Assembly: GCA_901457705.2 (NCBI GenBank)
Contig: LR590083.2
Location: 682,001-746,000 of the forward strand
Source of the DNA: Beijerinckiaceae bacterium RH AL1
Lineage (GTDB): Bacteria > Pseudomonadota > Alphaproteobacteria > Rhizobiales > Beijerinckiaceae
DNA: 64,000 nucleotides
Direction of reading: 5' to 3'
Part shown: in pieces, positions 54,725 to 64,000 of the stretch
Numbering within the stretch: the first letter of the stretch is position 1
Layout: each line of letters starts with the position of its first letter
The notes under the pieces: model-generated
Seen by the model: the letters and a program-made list of their open reading frames with translations, nothing else
What the model was told of the DNA's origin: nothing
The model's database searches: none
Program-made: the position numbers and the translations under genes

Positions 54725-55132
54725 ATGACGGGACAAGCGGCGAGCGAGCTCGCCAAGATCGCCGAGGCCAGCGACGGCGTCGTCAGCCCGGAGCAGACGC
54801 TGATCCTGTTCGCGCTCGTCGCCCGCCACGGCTACGCGCCGCAGAACGACCTCGGCGTGCCGCTGGACGCGGCCGATCGCGAGGCGCTGCAGGCCGCCGG
54901 GCTCGTCGAGACGCTGACCCGCGAGCAGAACGTGCTGTGGCTGAGCCTCACCGATGCCGGATGGGACTGGGCCGGCGCCAACACGACCAAGGCGCTGCCC
55001 GCTTCGTTCGTCGTGCTGCACCACATGATGGCCCGCCTCGGCGAGCACCTCGCGCGCACCGGCGAAACCCTCTGCGAGCTGATCGGCGACCCGCCGAAGC
55101 CGGGCAAGATGGACGCGGAGCTGTCGGCGTAG
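54725..55132 (+). CDS. Unknown small protein
   Basis: A 135-residue, mostly helical protein not recognised. The first half (ELAKIAEASDGVVSPEQTLILFALVARHGYA) and LSLTDAGWDWAGANT suggest a winged-helix-like unit. It has normal high-GC codon use. A GGAGAGA lies upstream of ATG 54725. It sits inside the repeat cluster, between units c and d. Confidence 0.6.
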   Translation: MTGQAASELAKIAEASDGVVSPEQTLILFALVARHGYAPQNDLGVPLDAADREALQAAGLVETLTREQNVLWLSLTDAGWDWAGANTTKALPASFVVLHHMMARLGEHLARTGETLCELIGDPPKPGKMDAELSA

Positions 55133-55205
55133 GGCGCGGCGCCGGACTGGCGGCGCAGCGACTCGGCAATTGGGTCGAGCGGGTGGCGGACACCGGGGCG
55201 CAGCA

Positions 55206-55398
55206 ATTGCGCCTTTGAAGTCCTGCCAAGCGATCTTGATTGGCGCGACCGCGAGGTCGCCGCTGGCGATCACTAGACCTGCCGCCTAAATTGACCTCGA
55301 GCTGTTGATTGCGCAGAGAGTTCCACAGGATCTCCTCCGCATTGGTTTGATCCCCGGCGCGAGCAGCTGGTCCGAAGTCCTGGGCGGCGGCATCTCGT
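55206..55398 (-). pseudogene. Decayed DUF559 gene copy
   Basis: Both ends of the gene at 53224-53589 are recognisable: the 3' coding end at about 55206-55275 (VIASGDLAVAPIKIA in one frame) and the 5' end at about 55280-55398, with matching CAGGATCTCCTCCGCA and GGTCCGAAGTCCTGGGCGG. About 160 bp of the middle is missing and the frames do not join. Unit d follows after the same linker as in the intact copy. Confidence 0.8.
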
Positions 55399-55413
55399 TT
55401 GCCTCCGCGCGCT

Positions 55414-55583
55414 CCTTCTCCCGCGCGGCGGGAGAAGGTGGCCCGACGAAGTCGGGTCGGATGAGGGAGGTTGGCGAGAGGCTGGCAACCGGGCAACGGG
55501 CCGCATCGCATCCTCGCCGGCAGCGCCCTCATCCGACCTCCGCTGACGCGGAGGCCACCTTCTCCCGTCGGGACGGGAGAAGG
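55414..55583. repeat. BIME-like unit d
   Basis: A fourth copy. On its left is the decayed DUF559 gene and on its right a duplicated uvrB tail; unit f stands in the same position relative to the real uvrB. Confidence 0.88.
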
Positions 55584-55615
55584 ACGCGCGGCAGCGTTTT
55601 AGCCGGACGACGGCG

Positions 55616-55930
55616 TCACCCCCGCCGCTTCCCTCTATAAACCCGCATCCCGCCCTTGCCCGACGTGCTGCGCCCGGCCGGCACGGGCGCGCCTCTCCGC
55701 GGCCCGGCTTCGCCGCCGCCGAAATTGTGCGGGCCCATCTCGTCGTCGGTGGGCTTGTGCGGGCGGTTGGCGGGGACGTTGGCGGCGCGGCCGTACTTGC
55801 GCTCGCCGGCGTAGCCGCCGGCCGAGCGCTCGACCTCGCGCTAAATCACCATCGCGTCCCCGCCGATCTCCAGCTCGACCGCCCGAAGGCGCTTGACCTC
55901 CTGGCACTGTGCGAGCCGCCGGCGGTATCG
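55616..55930 (-). pseudogene. Duplicated 3' end of uvrB
   Basis: Positions 55616-55838 align without net gaps to 56886-57108 at a constant offset of 1270 bp, stop codon included; homology fades after about 55838 and is traceable to about 55920. The fragment would encode only the last 74 or so residues and has no start. Flanking sequence back through unit d also matches unit f, so at least 400 bp was copied. Confidence 0.88.
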
Positions 55931-56044
55931 GCGTGTCTTTGATCCTCAAGTCGCCTGACGAGACGCTCCAATAAGACGGAAGTCTAGTTACGGCCAGTAC
56001 GCGCCCGCGATACGACAGTAATGTCATGGCAACAAGGGGCTCCT

Positions 56045-56374
56045 ATGGGTGATGTCCAGACGGCGACCGTCAGCATCAGCGGCGCCAACGACGCCACGCC
56101 TCACAGCCCGACGACGTCCATTTTCGTCGAGGGTGCCGGCTTCCCGCCGGGGATCGAGGTGGCAATCAAGGTGTTGGCGCCGCAGCTCTTCGGCACCGCG
56201 CCGGTCGGCGCCGACGGTGGCTTCGGTTGGGAAAAGACGGTGCCGCGTCTTGGCGCAGGCGCCGGGCTCGGCGTGACCGTGAGCTATCCGAGCGACCCGA
56301 GCGACCCGGACTCGCCTCGGGTCGAGGTCGAAGGCAGCGGCGAGGTTTTCGCCGGCGGCGGCCCGGCGACTTAG
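56045..56374 (+). CDS. Unknown small protein
   Basis: A 109-residue protein with beta-rich composition (SIFVEGAGFPPGIEVAIKV, then GADGGFGWEKTV) and an acidic, Pro-rich end. No signal peptide or known domain is seen. ATG 56045 follows AAGGGG. It lies between two uvrB-derived fragments; expression is uncertain. Confidence 0.5.
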   Translation: MGDVQTATVSISGANDATPHSPTTSIFVEGAGFPPGIEVAIKVLAPQLFGTAPVGADGGFGWEKTVPRLGAGAGLGVTVSYPSDPSDPDSPRVEVEGSGEVFAGGGPAT

Positions 56375-56449
56375 ACCATCAACGGCGATGAGAGACGGAT
56401 AACCGCTCGTAACGTTCTCTTCGTGCAGCAGCGAGCAGCTGAGCAGCAC

Positions 56450-56500
56450 TCACCCTCTCCGCTTCCCCCCTGTATACCCGCCGTGCTGTGCAGCGCCCGC
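56450..56500 (-). pseudogene. Short second remnant of the uvrB 3' end
   Basis: CTCCGCTTCCCCCCTGTA and CCCGCCGTGCTG resemble the sequence just inside the uvrB stop (56893 onward), with about 15 bp missing between them. It stands directly before unit e. Confidence 0.55.
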
Positions 56501-56504
56501 GCAT

Positions 56505-56670
56505 CCTTCTCCCGCTTGCGGGAGAAGGTGGCCCGACGAAGTCGAGTCGGATGAGGGAGGTTGGCATTGGCTGCGGCGCCCGGGCGCCGGCCCGTACGCA
56601 CCCTTTCCGGCACCGCCCTCATCCGACCTCCGCTGACGCGGAGGCCACCTTCTCCCGTCGGGACGGGAGG
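56505..56670. repeat. BIME-like unit e
   Basis: A fifth copy, whose last hairpin is truncated (GGGAGG instead of GGGAGAAGG), joined almost directly to unit f. Confidence 0.86.
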
Positions 56671-56678
56671 CGCCCGCG

Positions 56679-56853
56679 CCTTCCTCCTCCCGCTTGCGGG
56701 AGAAGGTGGCCCGACGAAGTCGGGTCGGATGAGGGAGGTTGGCATTGGCTGCGGCGCCCGGGCGACCGGCCCGCATCGCACCTTCTCCGGCACCGCCCTC
56801 ATCCGACCTCCGCTGACGCGGAGGCCACCTTCTCCCGTCGGGACGGGAGAAGG
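56679..56853. repeat. BIME-like unit f
   Basis: A sixth copy, next to the uvrB stop. Its first hairpin arm carries a small change (CCTTCCTCCTCCCGC). The middle region is almost the same as in unit e, so e and f look like a tandem duplication. Confidence 0.87.
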
Positions 56854-56885
56854 ACGCGCGGCAGCGTTTCAGCCGGACGACGGCG

Positions 56886-59624
56886 TCATCCCCGCCGCTT
56901 CCCCCGGTACACCCGCGTCCCGCCCTTGCCCGCCGTGCTGCGCCCGGCCGGCACGGGCGCGCCTCTCCGCGGCCCGGCTTCGCCGCCGCCGAAATTGTGC
57001 GGGCCCATCTCGTCGTCGGTGGGCTTGTGCGGGCGGTTGGCGGGGACGTTGGCGGCGCGGCCGTACTTGCGCTCGCCGGCGTAGCCGCCGGCCGAGCGCT
57101 CGACCTCGGTCTGCGAGGCCATCGGGTCGGCGCCGACGGCGAGCTCGACCTGTTGAAGTCTTTTGACCTCGTCGCGCAGCCGAGCCGCCTCCTCGAACTC
57201 GAGGTTGGCGGCGGCCTCGCGCATGCGCTTCTCGAGGTCGGCGAGATTGGCCTTGAAGTTGTGGCCGATCATCGCGTCGCCGGCCTCGGCGAGCCCGGCG
57301 TCCACCGTCACGTGGTCCTGCTCGTAGACTGAGGAGAGGATGTCGGCGATGTTGCGCTTGATCGAGGCCGGCGTGATGCCGTGCTCCTTGTTGTAGGCCT
57401 CCTGCTTCTCGCGGCGGCGCGCCGTCTCGGCCATGGCGCGCTGCATCGAGCCGGTCACCGTGTCCGCGTAGAGGATCACCTTGCCGTCGACGTTGCGCGC
57501 CGCGCGCCCGATGGTCTGCACCAGCGACGTCTCGGAGCGCAAAAAACCCTCCTTGTCGGCATCGAGGATGGCGACGAGCGCGCATTCGGGGATGTCCAGG
57601 CCTTCGCGCAGCAGGTTGATGCCGACGAGCGCGTCGAAGGCGCCGAGGCGCAGGTCGCGGATAATCTCGATGCGCTCGATCGTGTCGATGTCGGAGTGCA
57701 TGTAGCGCACGCGCACGCCGTTCTCGTGCAGGTACTCGGTGAGGTCCTCGGCCATGCGCTTGGTCAGCGTGGTGATCAGCGTGCGATACCCCCGCGCAGA
57801 GACCTGCTTCACCTCGTCCAGGAGGTCGTCGACCTGGGTGCGGGCCGAGCGCACCTCGACGGGCGGGTCGATGAGGCCGGTCGGGCGGATGACCTGCTCG
57901 ACGAAGACGCCGCCGGTCCGTTCCATCTCCCACGATCCGGGCGTCGCGGAGACGTGCACGGTCTGCGGCCGCATCGCCTCCCATTCCTCGAAGCGCAGCG
58001 GGCGGTTGTCCATGCAGGACGGCAGGCGGAAGCCGTACTCGGCGAGCGTCGCCTTGCGCCGGAAGTCGCCGCGGTACATGCCGCCGATCTGCGGCACGGT
58101 GACGTGGCTCTCGTCGGTGAAGACGAGCGCGTTGTCGGGGAGGTACTCGAACAGCGTCGGCGGCGGCTCGCCCGGCTTGCGGCCGGTCAGGTAGCGCGAG
58201 TAGTTCTCGATGCCGGCGCAGGAGCCGGTCGCCTCCATCATCTCGAGGTCGAAGAGAGTGCGCTGCTCCAGCCGTTGCGCCTCCAACAATCGGCCGCCGC
58301 GGTAAAGCTCGTCGAGGCGCTGGCGCAGCTCGCCCTTGATGCCCTTGATCGACTGCAGCAGGGTCGGGCGCGGCGTCACGTAGTGCGAGTTCGCGTAGAT
58401 CTTGATGAAGTCGAGGTCCTGCGTCTTCTTGCCGGTGAGCGGGTCGAACTCGACGATGCTCTCGACCTCGTCGCCGAAGAACGAGACGCGCCAGGCGCGG
58501 TCCTCGTAGTGGGCGGGGAACAGCTCGACCGTGTCGCCGCGCACGCGGAACACGCCGCGCGAAAAGTCCCCGGCGGAGCGCTTGTACTGCAGCGCGACGA
58601 GGTCTGATATGAGCTGGCGCTGGTCGATCTTCTCGTTGTTGCGCACAGTGAAGGTCATCGCCGTGTAGGTCTCGACCGAGCCGATGCCGTAGATGCACGA
58701 GACCGAGGCGACGATGATGACGTCGTCGCGCTCCAGCAGCGCGCGCGTCGCGGAGTGGCGCATGCGGTCGATCTGCTCGTTGATCGATGATTCCTTCTCG
58801 ATGTAGGTGTCGGTGCGCGGGACGTAGGCCTCGGGCTGGTAGTAGTCGTAGTACGAGACGAAGTACTCCACCGCATTGTTGGGGAAGAAACTCTTGAACT
58901 CGCCGTAGAGCTGCGCGGCGAGCGTCTTGTTGGGCGCCAGGATCAGCGCGGGCCGGTTGGTGCGGGCGATCACCTGCGCCATGGTGAAGGTCTTGCCGGA
59001 GCCGGTGACGCCGAGCAGCACCTGATCGCGCTCGTGCTGCTCGACGCCGGCGACGAGCTCGGCGATCGCGGTGGGCTGGTCGCCCTTGGGCTCGTACTCG
59101 GACACGAGCTCGAAGGCGACGCCGCCCTCCGACTTGTCGGGGCGGTGCGGCCGGTGCGGCGTCCAGGCCTTGCCCTGCTGGATGTTGGGGTCGCCGGCGG
59201 CAAGCAGCGCGGCGAGCGAGTCGGCGGTGGCCGCCGCGCCGGTCATGCCGTGCGGGTGCGCCGCGTCGGCGTCGTGCGCGGGCTTGCGGGCGGCGGGCGG
59301 CGGCGCGGTGTCGAGGCTGCCGTCGGGCTCGAGGCCGAACATGTCGACGAATTTCTGGTCGATGCGCGACACCGGCCCGTCGGCGTCGGCCTCGAAGCGC
59401 GCCCGGCCCTCCTCGAAGCCGCTGGGGTGCTGCGAGGGGCGCGGGATGTTGAGGGCCGGGTTGAGCAGGGCGGCGAGGTGCTCGCCGAGCGGCTTCACCT
59501 CGGGCTTCGCCGCCTTGCTCTTGCCGGTGGGCTTGGGGGAACTCGGGCGCGGCGAGGGCTTGGCCGGCGCGACCTTGGTCTCCTCGGCGCGCGGTCGCCC
59601 GGTCTTCTTCGGTGGTCTCGACAT
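56886..59624 (-). CDS. uvrB: Excinuclease ABC subunit B
   Basis: A 912-residue damage-recognition helicase of nucleotide excision repair. An N-terminal extension of about 168 Pro/Ala/Lys-rich residues precedes the usual start ([17 protein letters not shown]); then Walker A GVTGSGKT (205-212), the beta-hairpin [19 protein letters not shown], and the UVR motif [20 protein letters not shown] near the end. A roughly 95-residue Gly/Arg-rich tail follows. E. coli UvrB has 673 residues, so both ends are long. The last 223 bp are duplicated at 55616. No LexA-type direct repeat was seen before ATG 59624. Confidence 0.94.
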   Translation of the reverse strand: MSRPPKKTGRPRAEETKVAPAKPSPRPSSPKPTGKSKAAKPEVKPLGEHLAALLNPALNIPRPSQHPSGFEEGRARFEADADGPVSRIDQKFVDMFGLEPDGSLDTAPPPAARKPAHDADAAHPHGMTGAAATADSLAALLAAGDPNIQQGKAWTPHRPHRPDKSEGGVAFELVSEYEPKGDQPTAIAELVAGVEQHERDQVLLGVTGSGKTFTMAQVIARTNRPALILAPNKTLAAQLYGEFKSFFPNNAVEYFVSYYDYYQPEAYVPRTDTYIEKESSINEQIDRMRHSATRALLERDDVIIVASVSCIYGIGSVETYTAMTFTVRNNEKIDQRQLISDLVALQYKRSAGDFSRGVFRVRGDTVELFPAHYEDRAWRVSFFGDEVESIVEFDPLTGKKTQDLDFIKIYANSHYVTPRPTLLQSIKGIKGELRQRLDELYRGGRLLEAQRLEQRTLFDLEMMEATGSCAGIENYSRYLTGRKPGEPPPTLFEYLPDNALVFTDESHVTVPQIGGMYRGDFRRKATLAEYGFRLPSCMDNRPLRFEEWEAMRPQTVHVSATPGSWEMERTGGVFVEQVIRPTGLIDPPVEVRSARTQVDDLLDEVKQVSARGYRTLITTLTKRMAEDLTEYLHENGVRVRYMHSDIDTIERIEIIRDLRLGAFDALVGINLLREGLDIPECALVAILDADKEGFLRSETSLVQTIGRAARNVDGKVILYADTVTGSMQRAMAETARRREKQEAYNKEHGITPASIKRNIADILSSVYEQDHVTVDAGLAEAGDAMIGHNFKANLADLEKRMREAAANLEFEEAARLRDEVKRLQQVELAVGADPMASQTEVERSAGGYAGERKYGRAANVPANRPHKPTDDEMGPHNFGGGEAGPRRGAPVPAGRSTAGKGGTRVYRGKRRG

Positions 59625-59838
59625 CCGCCGAATATGGCCCGTGGGCAGGGCAGGGGGAAGGGTAGGGCGTTTACGGACCTGTCGGCAGATCAAAATGCGG
59701 CTCGCCGGAAGCTGAAGTCGCGCAGCCGGCGCCCGACATCTTTTGTCACGCGCGGCTGACGCGTGTGCAATGCGGGTGCGCGATCTTGACCTCCACGGAC
59801 GCGCAATCGGGCGCGCCAGCACGGAAGACCTAGAGACG

Positions 59839-60063
59839 ATGAAAACCCTCGCCGCCCTCGCCCTCGCCGCCGCGCTCGCCGCCGGCACCGTGTCGACGGC
59901 CAATGCCTTCGGCATCTATTCCGACCCGGCCTACGACACCGAGCAGAGCGTGCACGTCGACCTGGAGGGCACGGTGCACGACCATTGCCACGGCATGAGC
60001 TCGGGCCACGCGCACCCGCTGTGCGGCACCGCGACGGGCGGCCCGGCCGGCGGCCTCTTCTGA
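59839..60063 (+). CDS. Small exported His-containing protein
   Basis: A 74-residue protein with a signal peptide (core [18 protein letters not shown] cleavage) and a short mature part ending [18 protein letters not shown], rich in His and Cys and possibly metal-binding. No family recognised. A terminator follows. Confidence 0.65.
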   Translation: MKTLAALALAAALAAGTVSTANAFGIYSDPAYDTEQSVHVDLEGTVHDHCHGMSSGHAHPLCGTATGGPAGGLF

Positions 60064-60094
60064 CGAGCAGCACCCCCGAACTGTACTCCAAACG

Positions 60095-60124
60095 AAAAAA
60101 GCCCCGGCTCGCGCCGGGGCTTTG
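60095..60124. terminator. Bidirectional terminator
   Basis: A perfect 8-bp stem GCCCCGGC/GCCGGGGC (60101-60120) around TCGC, with six As before and TTTG after, lies between the convergent genes at 59839 and 60148. Confidence 0.88.
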
Positions 60125-60147
60125 TCGTCAAACGGTCTCGCGTTTTT

Positions 60148-60828
60148 CTACATCGCGCGCAGCTCGTCCAGGCGCCGCTTGACCAGCGGCAGCTGGCGCT
60201 CGGCCAGCGCGCGCAGCGCCGGGTCGTCGCCGTTGGCGATGTAGTCGGTGTAGAGCACCGAGAGCTGGCGCAGCGCGTCCTTCTGCGTGGTGACGAAGAA
60301 GGCGTCGAAGCGCTTGCCGCTCATGGTCGACAGGCGGTCCATGTCGGTCTGCTGCGAGGGCAGGAGCGTGCCGGGCGCCGGCGTGCGGGTGACGGTCAGC
60401 GGCGCCGGCTCGAGCGGCGTGTCGATGGCCACCGAGCGGCCGGTCAGCACATCGCCGACGCCGTTTGCGACGTCGAGCGGGACGGCCGTGGCGACGGCCA
60501 CCGGCGCGCCGACCACCGGCACCGCCGTGACCGCGGGCGCGCCGGTCGCGACGGCGATGCCGCCCGGCGTCTGCGTCTGCGTCCAGGCGACGAGCTGGTT
60601 GCCGGCGAGGGTCTGCTGGGTCGCCTCGGCGCGGGCATAGGCGCGGATCTTGGCGTTGGTCGACGCCTTCAGCGCCAGGCGGCTGGCGTTGTCGAGAAAG
60701 TCGACATTCGGATGCACGTTGGCGACGAAGGCGTCGGTGGCCGGCGAGCCCGCGAAAGCGGGGGTCGCACCGGCGAGGGCAAGAGCGCCGACCGCGGCGA
60801 GAAGAGCCGTCTTGTAAGTCAAGGTCAT
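60148..60828 (-). CDS. DUF4142-family exported protein
   Basis: A 226-residue protein with a signal peptide (core TALLAAVGALALAGATPAFA), a helical ferritin-like first half (NVDFLDNASRLALKAS, AYARAEATQQ), a Pro/Val-rich insert and a C-terminal helix pair (FFVTTQKDALRQLSVLYTDY). DUF4142 members are common stress-induced envelope proteins; the function is unknown. A 10-bp inverted repeat and a weak EcfG-like promoter lie upstream. Confidence 0.78.
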   Translation of the reverse strand: MTLTYKTALLAAVGALALAGATPAFAGSPATDAFVANVHPNVDFLDNASRLALKASTNAKIRAYARAEATQQTLAGNQLVAWTQTQTPGGIAVATGAPAVTAVPVVGAPVAVATAVPLDVANGVGDVLTGRSVAIDTPLEPAPLTVTRTPAPGTLLPSQQTDMDRLSTMSGKRFDAFFVTTQKDALRQLSVLYTDYIANGDDPALRALAERQLPLVKRRLDELRAM

Positions 60829-60836
60829 TCCATTCC

Positions 60837-60877
60837 CCGATGTGAGATGTGATTATACAACCCGCACCTCACATCGG
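60837..60877. repeat. 10-bp inverted repeat upstream of the DUF4142 gene
   Basis: CCGATGTGAG (60837-60846) and CTCACATCGG (60868-60877) are perfect inverted copies 21 nt apart. The position, 9 bp before the start codon, suits a leader hairpin or operator. Confidence 0.65.
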
Positions 60878-60884
60878 CGGTTCC
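60859..60884 (-). promoter_or_regulatory. Weak EcfG-like promoter of the DUF4142 gene
   Basis: On the minus strand GGAAC (60884-60880), a 17-nt spacer, then GGTT (60862-60859); one base differs from GGAAC-N17-CGTT. It overlaps the inverted repeat. Confidence 0.35.
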
Positions 60885-60931
60885 GCACGGCGCGGCACCT
60901 GCGATCACACGTCGGTGCTTTATCTCTCAAA

Positions 60932-61882
60932 CTAGCGCTCGGGAGACGCGTCCTGCGCCGGCGCCTCTTCGTCGGCCGGCGCTGCCGCCGGCGCGGCGCG
61001 CGTGGCCTTGGCGCGGTCGTGCGCGGCGTGGCGGTGCTCCTCCTTCTCGAGGTCGGGGCCGAACTTCGAGAGCAGCGCGAGCACGCGGGCCTCAGTCATC
61101 TGCGTCGAGCAGAAGCCGTGCACGCTCTCGTTCTTGTAGTCGCGGCAGGCCATCTCGCGCTGCGAGGAGAAGCCGGCCTGCTCGCCGGCCAGCGCCTTCA
61201 CCGCCGCCCTGTCCTTGCCGGCGCGGTGCAGCAGCACGCGGAAGTTCGCCCGCATCGTCGTCTCGATGCGCACGCGCTCGCGCTCGAGGTCCTTGGCGCG
61301 CTTGTCGGTGATGTCGGCCGCCGCAGGACCCCACAGGCCGCCGAGCTCGACACGGCAGTCGGCCGCCTTGAACTCGCAGGTCGGCGTCGGGGTCGCGACG
61401 AGGACGGCGCCGTCGAGCACGTCGATCGTGAACGGGCAGGCGGCGAGCGGCACCTCGTAGCGGATCGCCCCGGCGGGTCGGCCGGCGGCCTTGGCGACGA
61501 TGGGGCTGGCGAGCGCGACGTCGAGGCTGCACGTCTTGGTCGGCGACGAGATCTTGTCGCCGGTGACCGAGAGCTTGGTGAGGGCGACGTCGCCGGCGGC
61601 CGCCTGCCCCTGCCGGTCGAAGGTCATGGCCCCGTCGACGCCGTTGCGCACCAGGGCATGACCGAGGATCGTGTCCTCGGTCGGCGGCTTGACGACGATC
61701 GGCTTCGGCGCCGCCTTCGGACCCTCGCTGCCGCCGGTATTGCCGCTCTCCCGCGGCGGCGTGCCGGCGGGGCTGCCGCCGAGCGCGCCGGGCAGCTGCA
61801 ACTGGGCACCGGCATCGGTCGGCCCGCCGGCGGCGAAGGCGAAGGCCGCGAGCCCGAGCGCGATGCGGCGCCTGGCGATCAT
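60932..61882 (-). CDS. Exported protein, extensin-like/unknown
   Basis: A 316-residue exported protein. The signal peptide (core ALGLAAFAFAAGG) is followed by a Pro/Gly-rich linker (about 30-65) and a folded region with six or more cysteines (TKTCSLDVALASPIV, AACPFTID, PTCEFKAADCRVELGG), then a helical part with a CRDYKNESVHGFC cysteine pair and an Ala/Glu tail. The paired cysteines fit a disulfide-bonded periplasmic fold. No confident family; Rhizobiales-type unknown. Confidence 0.65.
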   Translation of the reverse strand: MIARRRIALGLAAFAFAAGGPTDAGAQLQLPGALGGSPAGTPPRESGNTGGSEGPKAAPKPIVVKPPTEDTILGHALVRNGVDGAMTFDRQGQAAAGDVALTKLSVTGDKISSPTKTCSLDVALASPIVAKAAGRPAGAIRYEVPLAACPFTIDVLDGAVLVATPTPTCEFKAADCRVELGGLWGPAAADITDKRAKDLERERVRIETTMRANFRVLLHRAGKDRAAVKALAGEQAGFSSQREMACRDYKNESVHGFCSTQMTEARVLALLSKFGPDLEKEEHRHAAHDRAKATRAAPAAAPADEEAPAQDASPER

Positions 61883-61929
61883 GCCGCGACGCCTGCAAAA
61901 ATCCCTGTTCGCGCAAGGGGGAGCGATCG

Positions 61930-61960
61930 CTTGCGCGCTTGAATCACCCTCTTATATACC
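61930..61960 (+). promoter_or_regulatory. Sigma-32 heat-shock promoter of dnaK
   Basis: CTTG (61930-61933), a 17-nt spacer and CTTATATACC (61951-61960) match the alphaproteobacterial RpoH consensus CTTG-N17/18-CYTATNTNNG in all but the last base. It lies 139-169 bp before the dnaK start, the usual arrangement. Confidence 0.65.
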
Positions 61961-62098
61961 GGCCACCTTGCGGCCTCGCTTGCCAATGCCAATCTCACAC
62001 ACATCGGGGACCGGGCACCGATTGGTCCGCCCAAAACGGCGCCCATGAACCGGTCCGCTTCGGGGACCGGCGGTTCTGCGACACGAAAGGAAGCACAC

Positions 62099-64000
<1,902 letters not shown>

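Noticed and set aside
55635-56027. Minus-strand 130-codon frame over the uvrB fragment
   Set aside because: It reads the duplicated uvrB tail in a different frame, so it is not a gene.
53047-56853. CRISPR array
   Set aside because: The repeats are about 170 bp, palindromic and interspersed with genes, with no short regular spacers and no cas genes.
53047-56853. Insertion sequence
   Set aside because: No transposase, no terminal inverted repeats with target duplications could be defined; the units fit BIME-like elements better.
59625-59838. LexA (SOS) box before uvrB
   Set aside because: The alphaproteobacterial GTTC/GAAC direct repeat was looked for and not found.
61938-61958. CTTGAA at 61938 as the -35 of the dnaK promoter
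   Set aside because: Only about 9 nt from CTTATATA; CTTG at 61930 gives the correct 17-nt spacing.

Overview
The window is a 64 kb chromosomal segment of a high-GC (by eye about two thirds or more G+C) alphaproteobacterium, most likely of the order Hyphomicrobiales/Rhizobiales. The evidence is the gene set (DUF2794, DUF3309, DUF2189, DUF805 and DUF4142 proteins, a PcaF-type thiolase, OhrR, a BBP2-type porin) together with promoter motifs typical of that class: CTTG-N17-CTTAT for sigma-32 and GGAAC-N16-(C/T)GTT for the general stress sigma factor EcfG. I cannot name a genus.

Layout. 0-10 kb: an HU protein, a soluble PAS chemoreceptor, an NMT1-type binding protein, a tandem VOC protein, a Calvin-cycle pair (fructose bisphosphatase and phosphoribulokinase, without RuBisCO in the window), a TPR protein with ispE, and a polyamine-type binding protein whose signal peptide begins inside a dispersed repeat. 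10-16 kb: egtB and egtD for ergothioneine, followed by two adjacent RoxA/peroxidase-like diheme cytochromes, apparently one operon behind an EcfG-like promoter; egtB has an N-terminal frameshift. 16-23 kb: an ABC exporter frameshifted at its signature motif, an MFS transporter, a PRC-barrel protein, a membrane-anchored KAP-like NTPase and a short AT-rich insert with one small unknown gene. 23-37 kb: ordinary core genes (GAF-PAS-GGDEF protein, aminotransferase, ferredoxin reductase, HAD phosphatase, topoisomerase IB behind an EcfG-like promoter, accA, MAPEG protein, sulfotransferase, trmL, a LysR/YdcZ pair, pcaF). 37-50 kb: porin, kup, a GGDEF-EAL protein, a LysR-DUF4865-tautomerase cassette with a clear T-N11-A operator, degP, ohrR-cinA-gpt, a secreted repeat protein and a DnaJ-like chaperone.

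50-60 kb is the most unusual part. A degenerate LysM-M23 lipoprotein and yidB are followed by about 4 kb holding six copies of a roughly 170 bp BIME-like element (two inverted REP-like halves, each with its own hairpin), one intact and one decayed DUF559 gene, small unknown genes, and one clear plus one shorter duplicate of the 3' end of uvrB. The DUF559 gene, its decayed copy and the uvrB tails all abut repeat units, which suggests repeat-mediated duplication. 60-64 kb: uvrB with long extensions, small secreted proteins, a DUF4142 protein, and dnaK (cut by the window end a few codons before its stop) behind a good sigma-32 promoter.

No tRNA, rRNA, CRISPR array, insertion sequence or prophage was recognised. 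Start codons were chosen by Shine-Dalgarno match, signal-peptide logic and family length, and several are GTG or TTG. All functional calls come from reading motifs by eye; no database search was run.
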